A DNA stretch of 64,000 nt from the NCBI RefSeq assembly GCF_021018895.1, contig NC_079365.1:16839001-16903000 (forward strand). Direction: 5' to 3'. A program made the position numbers and the translations under genes. The stretch's first letter is position 1. Every line of letters starts with the position of its first letter. This DNA comes from Seriola aureovittata (taxonomy: Eukaryota; Chordata; Actinopteri; Carangiformes; Carangidae). The notes under the pieces are model-generated. The model saw only the letters and a list, made by a program, of their open reading frames with translations. It was not told the DNA's origin and did not search any database. Below, piece by piece: positions 58,555 through 64,000 of this stretch.

Positions 58555-58640
58555 ATTCGTCCTTCTTCTTCTCTGTGTTTATTGGCGGATCGCAAACCAG
58601 TGTTAAATGTACAGACCGCCACCTACTGCAGCGGAATGGA
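58555..58640. repeat. Promoter-proximal fish repeat with 'gccacctactg' end
   Basis: The stretch 'cttcttcttctctgtgttta' followed by 'ttggcggatcgcaaacc' and ending 'accgccacctactgc' resembles a short repeat common near teleost promoters. It sits directly upstream of srsf3. A (TTC)n run follows at about 58743-58772. The origin of the family is not known to me. Confidence 0.45.
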
Positions 58641-58942
58641 CAGCGGGCCACAAAATACTGTGTATAATCATTATATTCTGCTGTCCAATAGTAATGTCTA
58701 GTTACTGTTGGACGGTGGTATGTTTCCAAACAAGCTCTTAACTTTTCTTCTTCTTCTTCTTCTTCTTCTTCCCAAAAAAAAAAAAAAAGCCATACAACAA
58801 CTGGACTGTGTCAAGTCTGTAAGTGGTTTTCTGAATCTAGGCATGGATGGATTACTGAAAGTGCCTACCTGGCTCAGGGGCCCAACAGGTCAGAGGGCCT
58901 TGTTTGAACCCTCTGTACTGTTAACATTATTAGGTGGAAAGT

Positions 58943-59330
58943 CTGGTAAATGACTACAAAGAGACATCAAATGATGATAAAGATTTGCAAAATGACAACA
59001 GAGTCGAAAAGGACCGCGATGAGATATGAAATGACAACAAAGAGATGCAAATGCAAAATTACCACAAGGAGACACAAAACAACCACAAAGAAACTCAAAA
59101 TGACTCCAAAGAGACACAAAACAATCACAAGGGCTGGCAAAAGGACCACAAAGAGTTGTAAAATGACCACAAAGACACACACACAATGACCATAAATGTA
59201 CACAAAAGTACAACAAAGCTAAACAAAATGACTACAAAGACACAAACAATTAAAATGACACCAAAAAAAAAAAGAAAAGAAAAAAAGAAAAACAGAGAGA
59301 CAATAATTGACTACAAAGAGAGACAAAACT
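58943..59330. repeat. Degenerate minisatellite ('aaatgaccacaaagagacac')
   Basis: About 16-18 imperfect copies of a unit of roughly 20-24 bases based on 'aaatgaccacaaagagac', ending in an A-rich tract. It gives long but meaningless open frames rich in Thr and Lys on the plus strand. Similar arrays are common in fish. Confidence 0.85.
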
Positions 59331-60419
59331 AAATGCAAATGACTTTTGGTCTTTTGCTCCTACGTAGAAGGGGTGGGGATCTCGGCCAAGGGTGCCCATT
59401 GTTTCATAATCCATCCATAAATCTAGTTAGCTACATCTGGAAGAACTCCATTAAAGTTCTTTCTAAATTATACTCATTATTAAAAGAGAAACGATCATCA
59501 TACCTACAGAACAGTGACTCAAAAGCCCCAATAATTTGTTGAAGAATCTGGGCCATTTTGGGCCGAAATAGTCCTTCTAATTCTCCATGGGCTGTAATAA
59601 TCATTCAGCAAACACCATCCCCATCCCCATCAAAGTGAGTCACCAATTTTCCAAGCACATTTTCTCCCATCTCCATCACTACCTCTCTGTTCATAGACAG
59701 ATAGATACCATAGAGTGCATTATTAGACCTGATGGGAAACTTCAGAGTTACGGCACCGACATGTAAGTCACATAAATCACAAAAGAGAGGAGATAAAAAA
59801 AAAGCAGGTAGGAAAGAAACAGAATTCAGTAAAAGACATAGGCCTAGATAAGTCTGAGACAGAAGCTGAACTACGAGCTTGTTGTTCTCTACTGTATATA
59901 CTGTGAGTATTAAATGTACATTGTACAGTGATAGTACCAGAGTGATAGACTTCACATCATTGCAAATAGGTAATATTATGATGTATTATAACAAGAGAGA
60001 CAGAAATTGTGTTTTCTTGGTGAATACAATCCTCCACCTTGGTCTGTTTCTCCTCTCTTCCCTGATGACTTTCATTTCAAACCTTGTCTTCAAGGCTGGA
60101 GATTTTTCTTAACAGCTGTTCCCGTTCCTGTGCACTCCGTCCATGGTCTTTTATAGAAACTTTGTCAAATATTACATTTCCACTGTATGAAGACATGTGA
60201 CTTCTCTTACTTAAAATTCCCCTTCTCCTCTTCCATGTCAACATAATATTTCAAATCACAAATTGGCAACATGTCTATATTGCTATATTAACCCCGTGTC
60301 CTTATGAAAAACAAACTTGTTAAATAGAGTATAAAACAGGAACAGTTATGTTTGAAAAAGAACACAAAAGCTAAGAAAGGAAGTTGTGGAATATGACTAA
60401 GCACATTTGCTCAATTTTA

Positions 60420-60570
60420 TGGTAATTGCTCTTTACTTAAGTATTTACATTTTATTCTATTTTGTACTTAGTATTAGGATTTTAAATGCGGGACTTTTAC
60501 TTGTATTTGCATATTGTTACTTTTCCTTAAATAAAACACCTGAATAGTTTTTCCACCATTGATAAGAACA
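60420..60570. repeat. Fragment of the 'tacttttacttgagta' repeat family
   Basis: Contains 'ctttacttaagtattta', 'gggacttttacttgtatttg' and 'gaatagtttttccaccatt', hallmarks of the same short teleost repeat as at 4086 and 11705. Confidence 0.55.
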
Positions 60571-61779
60571 TGAATTTAGAAAATGACATAATTATCTTAA
60601 ATAAGAATCAATAAATAAAAACAGTTGGGATCAAAAACCTGTGACCACTTTCCCACTCAAATGGTCTCAAACTTTTGGACCCCATTGTACGTGGCCTAAA
60701 CAATGAACCTGAGAAAATTCACTGCCGTGTCCATGTCATGTTACATCAAATGCTGTGCTAGAACAGATAGTATGTCATTATGTTTTATGTTGACAGGAAA
60801 TACAAACTTTACTCGCAGTTTGACCTTAAAAACAGAAAACAGTTACTGCCTGCCGTTTGGTGATTGCTGTGCAGGGAACAAGAGTAAATCAACAGAGCTG
60901 GAGGGTTATTGCTCAACAGGAGGCAACACCACAAACGACCCCTTGTAAGAGTTCAGGTGGGTGGTTAGACACTGTATGTACACTTCCCGTATAGAGACGC
61001 ATTCAAGAGGTAGTGCTGAGCAGGGGGAAAAATGTGAGTAACAGACGTCTTTGTGTGTCTCTGACCGTGAACCTAGCCTCTCAGGACACTCTGCACATCG
61101 CAAAATTAAACAGACCGTAAGACCAACAAACACATTTTTGAATCAGCAATGGTGCAGCTGACTTTCTGAAGGATCTCTTTTGTAAACCAAACTGTCACAT
61201 GTTATGTTTGTAGTAACTATCTAGTTATTCGCTAATATGTTTGGACAGGGCTCTAAATGCCATTGTGTGGAGTAAATTTAGTGATCAAGCAATTAGTCTA
61301 ACATACTTTGATAAATGATTGCCTGACATGACAGATGTAATTGCTACATGCTAGGCTTCTTTGTAACTGATGCCAGATCACTTAATGAAGAATAATAACC
61401 CCCAGTCACACAGGTTTGATATAAGTGTTGCCCCAGGAAGGAGAGAGTTGTTTCAATTTCAAGTTAAACTCTTGTGTTTTGTGGACATTGGCTTTACTTC
61501 CTCATTTTATTTGCAGTCCCACAAACCCCACTGCTGTATATTTAAAAAACAACAACAATAATATTGATAACAACAGCAAAATCAGCCGATTCGTTTTCAT
61601 CCTCCAACCTTATTAAAACTCAGCATGTAGGAAAGTAGAGAAGTCGTGACCTCAGCCACAAACTGTACTTACACATCGGATGAGGGTGACAAAATGTGGA
61701 TATAACATAAAGCATTGTTACTACACCAAATACGGAAATATGTCATGTTTTATGTTTTATTGAGGCTAAGAGTGAACAT

Positions 61780-62045
61780 GTACACTCTACTGGCAGTTTA
61801 TTAGGTACACATGTCATCAAACGATCCAGTCTTATATAACAGTCCTGCAATAAATCCTCCTTTACAGAGGTAATCATGTTCAGATTTTGTTGAAAGTGTT
61901 TTAGAGAGGTGTTCATTCAACTGTATGATTATTTTGGAGGAAGTACTTTGTGGGGCTGTTGAATGTTGTTGTGTTATACTGACAGGAGTTTATATTTTTT
62001 GTCTACCCCATTTATGTCAATGAAGGTATAGGCTACAAAACAGAA
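61780..62045. repeat. Copy of the 'cagtttattaggtac' interspersed repeat family
   Basis: Starts 'ctactggcagtttattaggt' and contains 'gtatgattattttggagga', which matches the inner arm of the fold-back copy at 14130. No coding capacity. Confidence 0.55.
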
Positions 62046-62669
62046 ACACCTCTTTGTAGAAAGAGACGTATTTGGGATTTTTTCTGAGGTAGTGCTACGT
62101 ACAAGAGTTCTGTCAACATCAATCACAGATGCAGAACAGATTAATTGTGTTTAATCATGTTTTACAACTGAGGTCTCTGAGACTAAAAACAGAAATTTGT
62201 CATCTTCTGTGGTGAACCTCTGAAACATAAGTTTAATATCATGTTTATTTGCAAATGTCATAAAATGAGAAAAAGTCATTAAGTATCCAGGTGATAAAAC
62301 ATTGTTAAGTGGTGCCCTAAATTACAAACAAAGGATTAGAGTTAAGTTTTTTTTTTTGTCTTTTTAATAGTAAAGAAATACTGACAAATGAAATAGTGTT
62401 TATTTTTAGACAAGATGTCAGACGAACATAAAATCATCAAGACAAAAGGAGCCACACATCTGGAAGTCTTCCACTCCTTTAATCCTACTGTGTACCCATC
62501 ATGCATGAGAGTAACCCAGTGCCAAGAATACAAAACAAGCTCACTCCCACAATAGTGTGGGGGAAAACATTCACAGAAAAGCACCTAAAACGAGATATCA
62601 CGTCAAATGATATTTATAAATGAACACAGGCCTCTTGTATTTCTAAGGAACTATGTTCAGTCAAAAAAA

Positions 62670-62708
<39 letters not shown>

Positions 62709-62743
62709 ATATATATATAAATATATATATATAGAGAGAGAGA
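62670..62743. repeat. Composite (CT)n(AT)n(AG)n microsatellite
   Basis: A CT tract runs into an AT tract and then a short AG tract. The flanks are complementary, so the whole forms a potential stem-loop. Confidence 0.95.
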
Positions 62744-62744
62744 C

Positions 62745-64000
62745 TTCATTATTCCATTTTACTTAATATTTCTACTACATATCAGAGAAATATTGTACTT
62801 TTATCCCACTACATACAGTATGTGTCAAAATTATTGCAGATTAAGATTTTAAACACAATATGATCCAATACTGTGAACGTTTTCATAATAGTACTTTTAT
62901 TTTTAGTACTTTGAGTGCATTTTGCCTATGATTGGTCTCTACCATTACTTTGAAATTTTTGTGTGTTACTTTTACTTTTAACAGTAAAAGTAAATTGCTA
63001 AACTATATGAATACGTCTTTCACGTCAACTGTGTCTATTTAAAGTTCAACCTTTTTTCCGTTTATTGTCATGACATCAAAATCATTCATCATTAAAGAAG
63101 TCATTATAACTGATTATCTAGGGGGAAAAAATGAACACCAAATCCGGTTAATGTTAGAATAGAGTCATTTAATGTTCAAGCTGACATGATAAAAAAGATC
63201 CCTCCTGTTAGTCACTGTTCTACTGTGTTTCTGTGTTTCTCAGCAAGGGATCATTTATTTAGTGTGGTTGGCAGACACAGCAGTAAAGAACTCTTGTCAC
63301 AGGTCGCAAAAGTTCAGGGATAAAAGGGATCACTCAGGAGATTACTCCCATGTACGTAACACGGACGCCTAGAACACAAACAAAGAGCATTATGTTGCTC
63401 AGCTTTATTTTAGTCGCAGCGTGCATGTTTGTGTGAGAGCAAGTGCTTCTCTAACCTTATCTTCACCACTGGGCTTTTATATCACCAAATGAAGAGTTAA
63501 GCTCAGTTTGTTTTCTTTGTATGTATCCCCTGCTGCCATAGGATTCTCCTTTTAGCTGTTTAAATGAAACATCCTTTTTTTCATGCATCCACTCAGGGCA
63601 GTGTTTTTCAATCAGATTAGTACAGCACATTCTGTTCTGTTTCACTTCCTGATGACTGTGCAGCCTGTATCCCTGTATGAACTCACCCGCGTGCTTCTGG
63701 TTACACCAAGACACTCATTCAGACAGACATATTCTAGCAACTGCCTGTTAGATTTTAGTCCTACATACAATATTTAGTAAATGTGTGTAGCCAATTATCA
63801 AGAATACCTACTGTTTATTGATTTACTTTAGCAAAGAAAGCAAGACTTTTTAGTGAAAGCTAGAATTGAGCTGAGCTAAAATGTCTTACTCAAAGCAGTA
63901 AGGTACCCTAAAGCAAGGTTTTATATTTATATTTATATTTGCATATTTAATAAATGTTTATTATATGTAAAAGCTGATTTAACCTTTGACCATTAAATTT
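62745..64000. other. Intergenic region at the right edge
   Basis: The first 250 bases contain another fragment of the 'tacttttactt' repeat family. The rest shows no supported gene. A weak terminal-exon-like arrangement on the minus strand at 63254-63370 was not convincing. Confidence 0.4.

Larger units (their letters stand above)
59331..62660. other. Intergenic region without recognised gene
   Basis: Apart from interspersed-repeat fragments at about 60420-60570 and 61780-62045, no splice-supported coding segment, known domain or RNA gene was recognised. Confidence 0.45.

Noticed and set aside
58967..59203. Hydrophobic minus-strand frame resembling a membrane protein
   Set aside because: Its Val/Cys/Leu pattern repeats with the minisatellite period and has no independent support.
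58950..59216. Open frames of 79-108 codons on both strands
   Set aside because: They are translations of the degenerate 'accacaaagagac' minisatellite.
63254..63370. Possible terminal exon of a minus-strand gene (acceptor-like TTCTAG, short frame, AATAAA)
   Set aside because: No upstream exon or recognisable protein was found in the remaining 600 bases, so the arrangement is probably chance.
1..64000. CRISPR arrays, bacterial operons, integrated viruses or tRNA genes
   Set aside because: None was seen. Direct repeats here are coding repeats, microsatellites or a minisatellite, and the gene structures are vertebrate.

Overview
The window looks like nuclear DNA of a teleost fish, probably a percomorph. 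It is AT-rich, every gene is split by GT-AG introns, and the proteins are vertebrate families: class II GLUT sugar transporters, TGF-alpha, HDHD3, TRUB2, a Rab44-type large Rab GTPase and SRSF3. The mobile DNA is typical of fish: a Tc1-like transposon, an old jockey-like LINE relic, short interspersed repeats, and many (CA)n, (ATT)n and (TTC)n tracts. Exon boundaries were read by hand from splice sites and reading phase. There is no transcript evidence.

Layout from left to right. Two class II GLUT genes lie head to tail on the minus strand. The left one (61-4891) loses its 3' exons off the window edge. The right one is a complete slc2a11 (8004-15061, 503 codons). An orphan exon 2 of the same family lies in opposite orientation at 15919-16017. 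Next is tgfa on the plus strand (18082-22982), whose ectodomain exon is tandemly duplicated. hdhd3 (26955-27932, minus) and trub2 (30059-32679, plus) are divergent and share an upstream region. The Rab44-type gene fills 35301-50641 on the minus strand. One 10.6-kb exon encodes about 3,521 residues, including a tandem array of 344-residue units, and eight small exons add a Rab GTPase domain ending in Cys-Cys. A dead Tc1-like element (51288-52757) separates it from srsf3 (53449 to about 58500, minus), which carries a 441-nt candidate poison exon. From 58.5 to 64 kb I see no gene, only a degenerate minisatellite, short interspersed repeats and microsatellites.

The genes do not form one pathway; this is ordinary vertebrate gene order. 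The rab44-srsf3 neighbourhood agrees with human chromosome 6p21, as I recall it. The most unusual features are: (1) the giant repeat exon of the Rab44-type gene, with four 1,032-bp units that look nearly identical and 13 copies of a basic RRK(L/M)GS motif in an acidic protein; (2) the recent 383-bp exon duplication in tgfa; (3) the inverted orphan slc2a11 exon; and (4) the srsf3 poison exon, whose length and immediate stop codon match the known autoregulatory design.
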